Shown here one piece after another: positions 46,671-58,299 of a stretch of 64,000 nucleotides of DNA. Source of the DNA: Diphasiastrum complanatum (taxonomy: Eukaryota; Streptophyta; Lycopodiopsida; Lycopodiales; Lycopodiaceae); contig CM055107.1 in assembly GCA_029204225.1 (NCBI GenBank), forward strand, positions 20,589,997 through 20,653,996, read 5' to 3'. A program made the position numbers and the translations under genes. The notes beneath the pieces were generated by a model. That model saw only the letters and a program-made list of their open reading frames with translations, was not told where the DNA came from and made no database searches. Numbering within the stretch: the first letter of the stretch is position 1; each line of letters starts with the position of its first letter.

Positions 46671-47830
46671 TAACAACAGATGATAGATATATTTTACAAT
46701 TTTTAACAGGTTCTACTGAGGCCAAGCTAATCCTAGAAGGATGTAGTCAGCCATGAAGCATGTAAAGAGCAATTAACCTTTCTCTCTGAGTATGAAAAAA
46801 AAAATGGACAGCTAGGTTTCTACCAACAAAGCCATGGATCTTTCTCTACAAGAGGACATTTCTGGATCTGTAAAGCATGGATGGTGGGAGCCCTACTATA
46901 GAGGAGCTACTTCTAAAAGGTCGTGGACAGCCGCACCCTCATTAGGATGCTGGATTGATCGGTAGCAAGAGGTCTTCAAACCCCAAAAAGCTTGCTAGGG
47001 TTTTTTATAGGGAAAAACTTGGATCTTGAGCTGTAGGAGTCAAATTTCCAAGCTGTAAAGCCATGATGGTGGGCGCCCTACAGGAGTGGAAGTAAGGGCA
47101 GGAGGCCGTGGGCAACCGCAGTGTCATCAGAATGTTGGAATGATTTGAAGGTGGCAGCCAAAACCCTTGTTTACCATAGCTACAAGGTGAGAGAGGAATG
47201 AGGAAGAGGAAAGAGCTCGTGAGAGAGCTTGGGCGGCCAATTAAGTAGGAGGGTAGTTTTTTGAAGTGGGTGGCGGCTACAAGAGAAGACTTTAGGGTGC
47301 TAAACGGCTGTAGACCATTGATTTAGGACCCTCTTACATCAATGATAAAGATTGAATTATCGTGGGCCGTCAGATCAATGCCAAGCCATGGGATGGGGTT
47401 GATGTAGGTAGAAGGGGTCCGAAGGGCCATTGGGCCTTCAACTTCTTTAAAAATTTTCATTCTAAAATGGAGATTGGACCCGAAGGGCTTGAAAGCCAAT
47501 ACTTCATTAAAAATCTTCTTTGTGAAGAATTAGTTCATTTTGCAAGGGCAATCTTTGAAGAGGCCTATCTTTGGCTAGAGGGCATCTTTTTACAATTTTG
47601 TCCTACAGCCAAGTTTCAGCTCTCTGCTCAAAGAGAGTAGCCACGTGGCAAGGTATGGAACGTTGGTAGGTATCGAAATCGGTGGCCGTGATTTCCTAGT
47701 TTTTTTCGTTTTTCAATGCGATGCTGCATGCAGTATCTGCTAGCCACGTGGCACGGTCTGGAACGTTGGGTATGGAAGTTGGCGGCCATGGTTTTATGTT
47801 GTTTAAATAGAAAGTTCAGGCATTTTGCAA
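46671..47830. other. Low-copy-looking stretch with diverged local duplications
   Basis: No gene recognised. Blocks around 46860-46985 and 47048-47165 are diverged copies (CTGTAAAGC-ATGGTGGG-GCCCTAC). The pair at 47640-47700 and 47743-47795 shares GCCACGTGGCA and GGAACGTTGG. Confidence 0.5.
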
Positions 47831-48326
47831 TTTTCTACTCTAGCCTTCTGTGTATCTAGTAGCGATGATCCGTTTCAGTTTGCTATGGGCCGATATCTCT
47901 ATGCTATCTCTGATCATTTTGTAATTCAAAAGGCTTTTGTGTGTCTTGTTCGTTAGGGATCAATTTCTTGGTGCATTTGTGTCTTTGTCACTAGCGATTG
48001 ACGATACCTACCAACGTTTCAGTTTTGTGGCACAGCTATCTTTCGAACAAGCATTCTTGCTAAAAAAAAAACGAATTTATATGCTAACTATTTTCTACTC
48101 TGGCCTTATGTGTATCTAGCAACGATGATCTATTTCAGTTTGCTATGGGCTGATATCTCTGTGCGATCTCTGATCATTTTGTAATTCAAAAGACTTTTGT
48201 GTGTCTTGTTCTTTAAGGATCAGTTTCTTGGTGCATTTGTGTCTTTGTCACCAGCGATTGACGATACCTGCCAACGTTTCAGTTTCGTGGCACAACTATC
48301 TTTCGAACAAGCGTTCTTGCTAGAAA
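47831..48326. repeat. Tandem duplication, period 260 bp
   Basis: 47831-48065 and 48091-48326 are about 93% identical by eye (TTTTCTACTCT(A/G)GCCTT to GTTCTTGCTA). A poly-A-rich linker separates them. Confidence 0.85.
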
Positions 48327-48433
48327 AGGAGCTACAAATTTTTCTTTTCAAGTGTGAAAATTGTAAAGAGTAGAAGAGGAGCAGAGCTTTGCAGGTGGAT
48401 TTTTTGGAGTAATAGCACCTATTTTTTTGGTAC

Positions 48434-48740
48434 ACTAGCGAGCATGCAAATTTGTTGTAACTAGTGGAAATGCCTCTCATGAATGAATTCTTGTCAGTTT
48501 TCAAAATCTAGAATGCTAAGGTCTTCTTGCTTTTCACTACATGCGTTTCAAAACAACAACTGCATCTCGATAAAAACGTTAGGATTTTAGCCAACATGCA
48601 ACTTCGTTGTAGCTAGTGGCAATGGTTCGAATGAACAAAATCTTGTCAGTTTTTAAAGTCTAAAAGCTGAAGTCTTCCTTTTTATCACTGCATGCATTTC
48701 AAAACTACAATTGCATCTCCATAAAAAGATTAGGATTATT
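48434..48740. repeat. Second tandem duplication, period about 153 bp
   Basis: 48434-48587 and 48588-48740 are diverged copies with AGCATGCAAATTTGTTGTA / AACATGCAACTTCGTTGTA at their starts and TAAAAACGTTAGGAT / TAAAAAGATTAGGAT at their ends. Confidence 0.75.
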
Positions 48741-49039
48741 AGGATAGCTACTCAGGTATTAGGTGTTTATTTTTTGTTTTAATGTTCTCTTTTAGTTGTG
48801 TGTATTACATGCTCATTAAAACGAACCAATAAAGAGGTAGAGTTGTTTTGCAGAGCATATTCCCAATGAGAGGGAACAGTGGACCCCAAGTTCAGATCGG
48901 AAGCAATTCAACATCATAATAAAAAACTGCACTACAGAACATTCAAGCCAAAAGACTGTGATTGGGTTTAAAAGTCAGGACTGCTTCATTCTAAAACAAG
49001 ATACAAGCTGGTCTAACATCTGGCACTGAGCATTTTGCG

Positions 49040-49041
<2 letters not shown>

Positions 49042-49087
<46 letters not shown>
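49042..49087. repeat. (CT)n microsatellite
   Basis: About 46 bp of CT dinucleotides. Confidence 0.95.
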
Positions 49088-49089
<2 letters not shown>

Positions 49090-49795
49090 GAAGAGAATTC
49101 GTTTTGAAACAATTAGCAATATGCGTCAAGGACTTAATTGTCAATGCTGGTTTCTTTTTTATAATATTTTAGTAGATTCAAGTCCAAAAACAACTTTGTT
49201 GAAATAAAAAATGATTTGGTGGCTTCGCTGCAAAATTTCACGCGTTGTTGTGTTGTCGTGCTCCGTGTGTTGAAGTCAAGTAGGATTGGTTTTATCTTGC
49301 AGTCACACATTTCGTTCTAAATCAATCAGTCCTCTGCTTGGTAGGAACTAAGTAGTGTTAAAAAATTCAATGCTGTAATTTCTACATTCTCAAGTATATT
49401 GTTGTCTTGGTATTTATGGGATGTTTTTTTTGGCAGTGCTTGATTCACAGCGACTTGATTGATAGAATAACATGAAGGCTGTCATCAAAACGTGGATGAG
49501 AACGATCGATGAGCGAGTTAGATTAGAAAAGAAAGCCATTATCGTGTAATTCATTTGCGAATTGATACAAGACTTTCGCCTCTGGTATCGTTTTCACTAC
49601 ATAAATTGTGATCACTTTGCTAAAATTTAATCAGCACATGTTTGGTAATTATAATTAGCAGGAGAGTCGGTATAAATGTTTCGTGTGTCAAATACTTGGT
49701 TTCATAGATTTAGTGCCAGACATTGAAGCAGATTGCAACAGAGGTAGTTCGGGGTTAAGGATTTTCGCTTAGGAGTTCCAGCTTTTGTTGCGATA

Positions 49796-50365
49796 TTGGA
49801 GCTTTTAAATTCATTGTTGTCTGGCGGTGAAAAAATCATGAGATGGTCTGAAAATTTGGAGCCTGTGTTTTATGCTTCATGGGTTTCACTGATTCTTCTT
49901 CCTTTCATCAAATTATATGTCCTTGTTGAAACTATAAGAGCGCACGTGGATTTATTTGCCACCCACAAAGTTCTTACTGAGCCAGCTTTGCTCCAAAAAG
50001 CCCTTGCATTTCGCAATGGAATCCATTGCTTGCCGCGCAGTGTGGACAAGAGCAAAGCCAAGTCTGTTTGCGATGCTACTACGATGCATATCGCCATGAC
50101 TCTGGATGTAGTCTACTTGCGAGGATCGATGGCTGCCATTCTATCCATTGTTTAGCATTCAGACTGCCCCGAAAATCTGATCTTTCATTTCTTGGTGTCC
50201 CACGGGGATGTCGAGCTCAAAACCCTATTGCGAAACACGTTTCCCTATCTAAGATTCAAAGTATATTACTTTGATGTAAAATTGGTGAAGGATTTGATAT
50301 CGGCATCCGTGCGGCAAGACTTAGAATAGCCTCTAAATTATGCTCGTAGTTACTTGGCATAAATC
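49796..50365 (+). pseudogene. GATL-type (GT8) glycosyltransferase fragment
   Basis: In one frame from ATG 49796: a membrane-like segment (FYASWVSLILLPFIKLYVLV), then the block HIAMTLDVVYLRGSMAAILS (about 50090-50150) typical of galacturonosyltransferase-like proteins, then DCPENLIFHFLVSHGDVEL, NTFPYLRFKVYYFD and PLNYARSYLA. Family members make or modify cell-wall pectin or xylan in the Golgi. Three stops break it: TAG 50153-50155 (relatives have Gln), TAG 50327-50329 (relatives have Gln) and TAA 50360-50362. Homology ends there, before the DxD metal-binding motif. The N-terminal 60 residues do not match what I know of GATL and may be lineage-specific. This is a pseudogene fragment, not an active gene. 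Confidence 0.8.
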
Positions 50366-52819
50366 ATCCCCCCACAAAGTTCTTTCTCCCACCCAACAAT
50401 TTCTCTCTTTACAATTTTGTCCTATGCACAAATTTGAGCTATATCAAATAGAAACTCTAGATGTTCATACTTTTTAAATCAGATGTCCATGATACTTTCT
50501 AAATTTTGTCTCTTTACTTTGAGGTTGCCTTGGTCAGAGTGTATTTGTGTTTCTCATCATACCACCCTTCAAGCTAACACAATGTGGAGGTGGCATACTA
50601 CCCATTTACCAGTGATGGAGAGAACCAGCCAGTAAATGGTTTGATTAGTCTTGACCCCATACCCAAGTCTGATGAACGACTTGCACACTAATATTGCTAT
50701 GAGAAGCAGAATCACCTGATCACTAAATTCAACCTTTGACAAAATAGCATTTTTTTTGCTCATGTCTCATTCTCATATATAATTGGCAAGTTGTGATACT
50801 AGGTAAGCCCTGTGATGATCAATCTTCAGGCCCAATAGGTCCTTGATCAAACCTACTGATGATCAGTTCATTGCTCTATCCACAAAAGACTCCAATCTTA
50901 GGATAGAGCTTCTTTTACAGCTAGAACAATCATAATAATGGTTTCCTGTTGACTAACTTTTTCGAGACGCAGGTGTGGCAACACTATCTTTATAGTAGCG
51001 AGTGTCTAGTGTGCATTGATCGCTAGCCTTTAAAGTACTACGAAGAAAATATACTGCATTGAAGAAAAGAAATTTACTTTTTATAGGCTTTTCTTGAATT
51101 TTGTTGTGCAATGTTTATAACATTCATACCTTGTCCTCCTTTGATTGACAATTTCAAAACTTTCTTGGAACACTTATATTCTAAGCAGATAGTCAACAAT
51201 CAATTTGATAGTGTAAAGTGCCATGCCTAAGTAGCAAAAGACTACTAAGTTTCTTTTCATACTTTTGTTCTTTCTGACTCAGTAGAAATTATTCCTGCAA
51301 TAAAGTACGAAATTGCTAGATTATGATGTTTTACTATTTAAATGATTCTGCTGCTTTTTTTTGTTCTGAGCGTATAGGTTTGAAGTAGGGAAATACACCT
51401 GTTTTTTTAAGTCTTATATTTCTGAAAGATTGCAATAAACTGTTTATATTGATTCCACTTCATATTGTATCTTTGTAATCAGAATTGCAAGGCAACAAGA
51501 CATTGAACGAGATTTGCATAGCAACTACATTGCTTCTTTGTGGCCTTTTGCATTGGTGGGCTAGCAATTATAGCAGGAGACAGAAATTTGCATGTGTTTT
51601 TCCAGGTCAATTGATGCTTTTTGATAACATTATTTTCATAAGGTGTTTTCTTGTATTTTACTATTCTTTGGCGTGGAGTTAAATGTTTGCATAAGACTTG
51701 ATGGCTTTTTCTAGTTTATCATTGTTTGGCATGAAATCAAGTATTTGCACAAGAAATAATGAAAACATTGTCACAATGAACACACATACGAGACAAGATT
51801 TAACGCACATAGGAATTAATAGGAGCCATCTCTCAAGCAAGCTTGCAAGTTAGCAAACAATCGCTTGCACCTTTGTCTTTTCATGTGACATATACTTTAT
51901 GCAAACACATCCTTGGTTGTCTAGTGAACGTGTTATTCCACGCACATACATGACACAAATCTATCGACCTAGTATGCCAATGTAGAAGTGGTTGTTTTCA
52001 TAAATAATGACTAAAAAAGCATTGTTGAACTACACAGTAAGCGAGCTTTGTAGAGTGTTTGAAAGTTTTCATGGCAATTCGCAAATGGCAAATGCAATTT
52101 CATTCTCCATATTTCATTATCGTTTGGGAGAAAGGCAAATCTCCTAGTTTATAATTTTCAGAGGAAAATCGCCACCTCTTCATTCGCCATCTTATATTTG
52201 ATAAAAAAGATGGCTCTCTAACAACTGACTTTTCCTAACAATTGCTAACAATATTGAAAGATGTCAAATACTCTACAAAGCTCGCTCGGTGTTCACTGAA
52301 GCAATGACTTTTTATTTTACATTTTTGAAAACATTCATTTGTCGCCCAAAGTTTGTCTTCAGATTGGTATGTGAGCCATCAAGGAATTGATCTCTTATCA
52401 TAAAAATAATATGTATCTATAGATACACAGCATGTTATAGCTCTATGTACATGTGGGTATGATTCTGAGTTTATGTAATTCGACATTCAAGAAGCCCGAT
52501 AGCACATGAGCACAACATCGTAGAAAATAAATTTTGCAGCTGTGTATAGATGTCTCTTTCCTCCCCACATAGATAGAAGTAAGTAAATGGGAATCAATTC
52601 CAATTCCCACATGAGAAAGAATAGGAAGGCCAAATCATTAAGAGGCCTTACCATCGGGGATGGGGTCTACACTTTGTAAAATCAACAAGGGTGCTGAGTT
52701 TTCAGCCAAATTAGAAGATAAAAATTCTATGTTGTTTCTTAACAAAGCTTACTAAGTTCCTCATTAACTGTAACGATTTTTTATTTAGGCGAATGAAATA
52801 TTTCCATCTCATTCATACT
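50366..52819. other. Gene-free stretch between GATL fragment and plastid insert
   Basis: AT-rich DNA. No pol, LTR or plastid motif was recognised, and no ORF with a convincing protein signature. The small frame at 51485-51682 is unsupported. Confidence 0.5.
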
Positions 52820-52832
52820 AAATTTTGACTAG

Positions 52833-53060
52833 TTGGGATGGAATGTAATCAATGAAAGTAGTGGGTTTTTCAGTATCACAATACAAATCATAATTACATT
52901 AGCAAAAGCTTATTTGGTTTTGTTTATTTCTATCGCAACGACAGGGACTTTACCCAGAGTAATAATGGATCAACTGGTAGATCTTGGTTGGAAATTCTTC
53001 TTGCTCATTGCTTTGGGTAATCTATTACTAACAGCTTCTTTTGAACTTTTTCTACCATGA
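52833..53060 (+). pseudogene. ndhA: ndhA C-terminal fragment (plastid-derived)
   Basis: C-terminus of NADH dehydrogenase-like subunit [44 protein letters not shown], ending at TGA 53058-53060. Relatives have Trp-Thr-Leu-Pro-Arg where this has Gly-Thr. The upstream exon and the intron are absent. Membrane subunit of the thylakoid NDH complex in the plastid; non-functional here. Confidence 0.85.
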
Positions 53061-53155
53061 AATATTCATTAAAATAAACTCTTACAAATGTTCAAATTGA
53101 TTTAATTTGTAAGGTGAAAGACACAAACCAAATAATTCATTCCAGGATATTTAAT

Positions 53156-53714
53156 ATGTTTTTAATGGTCAAGGGACTCCAAATCCATGGTCAACAAGCA
53201 ATACAAGCCGCAAAATACATTGGTCAGAGTTTCATGGTGATCCTGAATCACATGGATCATTTACCCATTACCATTCAATATCTTTACAAAAAATCAACTC
53301 CACCAGAGCGATTCCATGGACGTATTCATTTCCAATTCGACAAATGTATTGCTTGTGAAGTATGAGTTCATGTATGTCCAATTAATTTATCTGTTGTTGA
53401 TTGGGAATTCAAGAAAAACATAAGAAAGAAGCAATTAAAAAGTTACAGCATAATTGATTTTGGTTGGATTTTGCATATTCTGTGGAAATTGCGTCGAGTT
53501 GTGCCCTATCAACTGTTTGTCAATGACCAACGAATACAAATTTCCAACTCATGATCGTAATGCATTGAATCATGACCAGATTGCTCTGGGACATTTGCCC
53601 ACATCATTGATTGAAGATCCTACAATTAGAGCTATTTTAGGATTAACTCAATTACCTAAAGAAATTTTAGATGGACAGTCTGATTCGCAAAATGTCACCA
53701 ATTTCTTGCACTAG
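53156..53714 (+). pseudogene. ndhI: ndhI (plastid-derived, stop and frameshift)
   Basis: Iron-sulphur subunit of the plastid NDH complex. The native start is ATG 53156 ([14 protein letters not shown]), followed by [20 protein letters not shown] and the first cluster motif FDKCIACEV. The next cluster Cys is replaced by TGA (53363-53365). A frameshift near 53455 leads to the second cluster motif [18 protein letters not shown] and the C-terminus ending SQNVTNFLH. The last residues resemble the extended ndhI tail of ferns more than that of seed plants, by recollection only. Confidence 0.88.
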
Positions 53715-53884
53715 GTTCGTATTCAAAAGTAAAAATAGAATTTATTTTTTAATAATCTTCCAATACGATAACGCATACAACTCGCATTTCATTTGTTTGG
53801 TACGTAGGAAAAAAATATATGAAAGCGAGGTAGTTCCTTATTCAAGCCAACTGGTAAATCTGTGGTACAGAGGATTCTACTTCA

Positions 53885-53997
53885 TTGTGAACATAGCTGA
53901 TTTACCAGAACCATTTCATAAGGCTATTTTGGGTAGGGGCTTGTCGTACGAATGTATTAGAAATGATACGCTGGCACCGAAGATTAGGAATCGATAG
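53885..53997 (+). pseudogene. ndhG: ndhG N-terminal scrap (plastid-derived)
   Basis: ADLPEPFHKAILGRG resembles the ndhG start (usually Met-Asp/Glu-Leu-Pro), with the start codon changed to GCT. The following sequence drifts out of the family. Placement directly after ndhI supports the call. Confidence 0.5.
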
Positions 53998-54149
53998 ATT
54001 TTCCACCAGGGCTAATCTTACTGATAGGAGTCGTCACTACTTCAGCTACTTCAAGATATAGTTTTTTGATAGATTGTTAAGCAAGCATCCAATCACTCTT
54101 GTGAATCTTTTGAGATCCATTTATGGTCCTAAAGTACAGTACTTTCACA

Positions 54150-54162
54150 TGGTATCAGAGCC
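54150..54162 (+). other. Primer-binding site of Copia C
   Basis: TGGTATCAGAGCC directly after the LTR end TTTCACA. Confidence 0.88.
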
Positions 54163-54950
54163 AAGTACAAGAGCATAAGCCATTGATCTAATGCAAATCC
54201 ATTTTTAGCAAGTTTTGGTGCTAAAAGCTAGTATTGAGAGGGCAAGCTAGAATCTTGATTTTGGTGAGGAGATTTGATCCCAAACTTGGTAGGGGTCCAA
54301 ATCCGTACTGTCCACATGTGTGGGCACCTCTGAACCTGCATTTAATTCATGGTATTAGTTTGATCCAAAAAAATTCAATCTGTGAGCTGTTGGTGTAATT
54401 TTTGGTGGAGATCCTAGGATAATCTACCAAGATCATTTGTCATTGATTAGATTTGAATTTGTTTCATGGAATCTAATTAATCTAGGCTGAGTTCAAGTCC
54501 TATTAAGGTTAAAAACAGGTCTTGAAAGTACACCAAGAAGGAAGAAAGAGATTAAGTAATTTTTTTGTCCAAAAATAGCCAAAAGTGGCAAGATTTGATT
54601 GTAAGTAGATTTCACATCATCTTATCTTAATTCCAACTTTGTGAGAGAGTGCTAGAATTGAGATTATAAGTCCATTTTCTGGATTAGAAATCTATTTTGA
54701 GTGAAAAACTACAAGAGAGAGACCTTAGTGAGTTTCTAGAAACAAATCCATTTTTTGGCAAGATTTGTTTGAAAGTAGTTTTCACTTCATCTTATCTTCA
54801 TTCCAGCTTTGTGAGAGAGTGATAGAACTATGTTTATAAGTCCATTTGTTGGATTAGAAATCAAATTTGAGTGAAACACTACAAGTGTGAGACCATTGTG
54901 AGTTTCAAGTCAATCAAATCTATTTCTTGTTTGTAGAAGTCACTAGTAAG
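54163..54950 (+). other. Untranslated leader of Copia C
   Basis: Gene-free. It contains two diverged copies of a TTTCAC(A/T)TCATCTTATCTT block (about 54608-54715 and 54780-54895), a local duplication, and a CCACATGTGTGG palindrome at about 54311. Confidence 0.65.
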
Positions 54951-57175
54951 ATGGGATCTGCTGGAGCATACCTTCTAGAAGCTAGTGAGAGGTTGAATTC
55001 TACAAATTATGCTATTTGGAAGGTTAGAATGGAGTCACTCTTGGTGCTCCAAGACCTTTATGAGTTCTTGATTGAGGATGAAGATGAACCTCTAGGTGCA
55101 CAAGAGTTAGCTAGATACAAGAAGTGATCTAGGCTTGCACTTCGTTGTGTAAAGATGAATGTGAGCAATGATTTGTTGAGAGAAGTATCAGCTTTTACTA
55201 ATGCTAAAGAGGCTTGGGAGTCTTTAAAATCAATCTATGAGTATAGCAACACTTCTAGAGTTCTTATGCTTAGAAATCAAATTTTGCAAAGCATGAGGAC
55301 GAGGAGAGTTCACATGATTATGTACTCAGAATCAAGTCTCTAAATAGGGAGTTGGCCTCCATTGGAGAGAAGATTCATGATGGAGAGCTTGTACAAACTG
55401 TCCTTAATGGTCTAGGAGATGACTTTGCAAATCTGGTCCAAAGTTTTGCCATCCAAGACACTTTTCCAACTATAGAAAAACTTCACAGTGTATTAGTGGC
55501 TGAAGAGTGTAGGATGCTCCATGCAAAATCTAGGATGAGTTCCTTGTCATTGCAGGATGGTGATGAGAAAGCCAATTTCTCATTCAAGTGCAAAAAGAAG
55601 ACCAACGGAAAGAAGAAGCATCCAAAGGAGGCCAAAGAAGAGGATGATGCATCAAGCTCAAAGGACAAGTCAAAGAAAAAATGTTTCTTTGTGGAAGGAA
55701 GGGGCATTATGCATCTGAATGCTACAAGAGGCTAAGAGCACAAGTGGAGGAGGACAAACAAGGAAACCTTGCAAATGAGGAGGAGGAGGATGAAGTAGAT
55801 GTATTCTTGATGGCATCTACATCCTCACCAACAAGCAATAGCAATTCAAGAGACAATTGGTGGATCGATAGTGGGGCTAGCTCCCACATGTCTTGTGAAA
55901 AGGACTTTTTCTCAACCTTACACTCTTTCAATGATGCTAAAAAATTTGTCTTTACTGCAAATGATGAAGAGTGTAGGATAGATGGTGTTGGCACCATCTC
56001 TTTGTATCTAGAATCCTCAAAATGCATGGATCTAGAAAATGTCCTTTATGTACCATCAATCACCAAGAATAGGCTTAGTGTTGGTCTACTCTTAGAAAGT
56101 AGTTTGGATGTCCACTTTAAGCATGGTGTTTGCTTCATCTTGAAGAATGATGTTTGCATTGCAAAGGGATTTAAACATGGAAGATTGTTTAAGTTGGAAG
56201 CTAGTGTTGCTTTTGAAATAATGAGCTTGGCAAAGGAGGAGATCACTCAAGAGGAGATCTTGGCAAAGTGTGATCTTGCTTGCATTGAGGAGGAGCATCA
56301 AAAGGAGGAAGATCTTGAGGATCAGTCTCAAATCATGAGAGTTCCAAGGGAGTCCTCAATGACAATGGTCGAGTCATCAAATTGCATGCAGATTGTCTAT
56401 TCAAGTGTGCATCTTGCAAGGGTGGTGAGCATTGGAGAGTCTACTATCTTTGAATACTTTATGGAAAGTAGTAGTAGACATGAGGTGACTCTACATTTGT
56501 TGTTGATAAAGCAATTTCATTGGATAACTATTTTTGTAATAGTTTGAATAGAGTCATAAAAGATGAAATATCATTTGTATTGGAAACATTTGGATCCACA
56601 TGCTCTGTGCATGATCATTCCAATGTAAGGACCAAAGATGATTCTATTTCAATGATAAGAATAATGGTAGTGTTTTTGTAGAGATTGTAGAATCTACTTG
56701 TTTTCAACCAAAGAATTTGTCAATGGTGGAAATGTGATCTTTCAAGAGTGGAAGATTTGTAAACTTGAAGAAGCACCTTTGGATCAACACCTTATTCAAT
56801 TCATTGATGGTTTGGAGTCAAGTCAAGTGGAGGAGCAAGCTCAAGACCCGAGGACTCCAAGAAGAACCTTGAGTATCAAGATGGAGCCATCTAGGCTCAA
56901 TCATATGGATCAAGCAAGACAAGTTGTCTTTGGCAACATTATTTATGCACTTAATATTTTAATTGATGTATCTTCAAGTGCACAAAATGCCTTGGAATCC
57001 ATGGCTTGGCATGATGTTTAGTTTTGAAGTGTGCTACATGTATATAGACACATTTATGGAACATCTTGTAAGGGATCCTCTAAGAGGTGGTGAAAGATCC
57101 TTCATGGACATCATTCTCTATTGGAGTCTCAAAAGTTCCTTCTTTGTAGCTGGATTTTCTAGACACTTCTAAAAG
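54951..57175 (+). pseudogene. gag-protease and integrase/RT scraps of Copia C
   Basis: Gag begins at ATG 54951 (MGSAGAYLLEASERL). A TGA at 55125-55127 and frameshifts near 55290 and 55685 break it. The zinc knuckle CGRKGHYASEC (about 55690) and protease WWIDSGASSHMSCEKDFF (about 55858) follow. After residues EEIL (about 56260) the frame runs into unrelated sequence, then to integrase C-terminal scraps (FSTKEFVNGGNVIFQEWK, 56700) and the RT start (NALESMAWHDV, about 56985). A short C-terminal RT scrap (LVRDPLRGGERSFMDI) follows directly. The absence of DDE residues and YVDD shows it is non-autonomous. Confidence 0.83.
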
Positions 57176-57231
57176 CTTTCATTGATCTATCAAGAGAGTT
57201 GTAAATAGATCAAGCTAAATTTGAGGAGGAG

Positions 57232-57930
57232 TGTGAAGAATTGCCAAAAATTGGCAAATCTAGCTTGATCAAAATCCATGTAGAATAGTGTAAATTGTGT
57301 ACACAAATGGGTCCCACACATGTGAGGCCATGATGCCACATGGGAAACCCATCCTAATGTAGGTTAGGTCAAGTCAAGAGAATTGGTCATGTCTATTTGG
57401 TGGTCATCCCTACTTTATAGGACCTACACCTAAGTTTAAGGTGAAAATTTGACCAGCTAGCTACCTACCAGGCATAACTCTAGGAAATAGACTAGGGTTT
57501 CATTTTAGTCAAGGAGAGTGAGTTAATTCCTTAGTATATGCTGGAAATCCACCTAACTTCAAGAAGGAAGTCGAATTTGCTATGTATTCCCTCTCTCCAT
57601 AGTGAGAAGATAGAAAAATTTTGGAGCTCATTGGCAATCTCAAGCTAGTTCACTATGTACATTGAGTTTTTGTGATCCAAATGAAACCAAATCAATTTCT
57701 ACTTGTTTCTCAGGTTGAAGGCCATAGTACAGCCTGTATTACACACGTGTGGGCTCGGATTTCAATGTTGATCAATGCTTTTGATTGCTAATGCTTGTTG
57801 TTTGTCAAACTGCCAATCTAGATCAACTTTTTTGTGTCTAGTTTTTTGATACATTGTTAAGCAAGCATCCAATCACTCTTGTGGATCTTTTGTAGATCCA
57901 TTTATGGTCCTAAAGTACAGTACTTTCACA
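57232..57930 (+). repeat. 3' LTR of Copia C
   Basis: 699 bp, TGTGAAGAATTGCC to TACTTTCACA, with CACACGTGTG at 57742-57751. It aligns with 13421-14121. The flank to the right is Tat-like remnant H. Confidence 0.93.
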
Positions 57931-58299
57931 TATCCAAGTTTCAAGAGCTATCTCCCAGGGGATCTCAAAAAATCATGAAAAAGTGCTCTTTTAGAGTGTT
58001 TTTTGACGAGATCTCGAGATTTTTTTATTTTTAACTTTTGTAAACTGGTAATCAGCTTCATCTAGGCTTGATCTGACTATTGGTAGTTTTTTGAAAGTTC
58101 TGATGGATACATGGTAACAGATTCCTCAGTCAATCTGATGATCTGCTTCCTTCTTGATCCTATCTGGATCTAGATCCTTCTTGGATTTTGATGGATTTCT
58201 CCGATCTTGTCAGATCTGGCTGAATCTTGATGGATCTAGCTTGATTTGGCTTGATCTTCTTATATCTAGCGGTGATGGCTTAGCAGATGAAGATATAGA

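Larger units (their letters stand above)
52820..54058 (+). other. Nuclear plastid DNA insert (ndhA-ndhI-ndhG order)
   Basis: Three plastid NDH genes follow in the order and orientation of land-plant plastomes: 3' end of ndhA, ndhI, start of ndhG. All have decayed reading frames, so this is a nuclear copy rather than plastid DNA. The right edge abuts the truncated 5' LTR of Copia C, with TAG shared at the junction (54059-54061). Confidence 0.88.
54059..57930 (+). mobile_element. Internally deleted Copia element C
   Basis: Plus-strand Copia with a 91-bp remnant of the 5' LTR (54059-54149), primer-binding site TGGTATCAGAGCC (54150-54162), leader, broken gag-protease, short integrase/RT scraps, polypurine tract (57217-57231) and a complete 3' LTR (57232-57930, 699 bp). 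Nearly all integrase core and RT are missing. C' at 13421-14905 shares the same scraps. It cannot move on its own. Confidence 0.88.

Noticed and set aside
51485-51682. 65-codon ORF with a hydrophobic start
   Set aside because: No homology recognised, short, and in an AT-rich stretch where such frames occur by chance.
52820-54058. Contamination by real plastid DNA
   Set aside because: Reading frames have stops and frameshifts, and the segment is fused to a nuclear retrotransposon.
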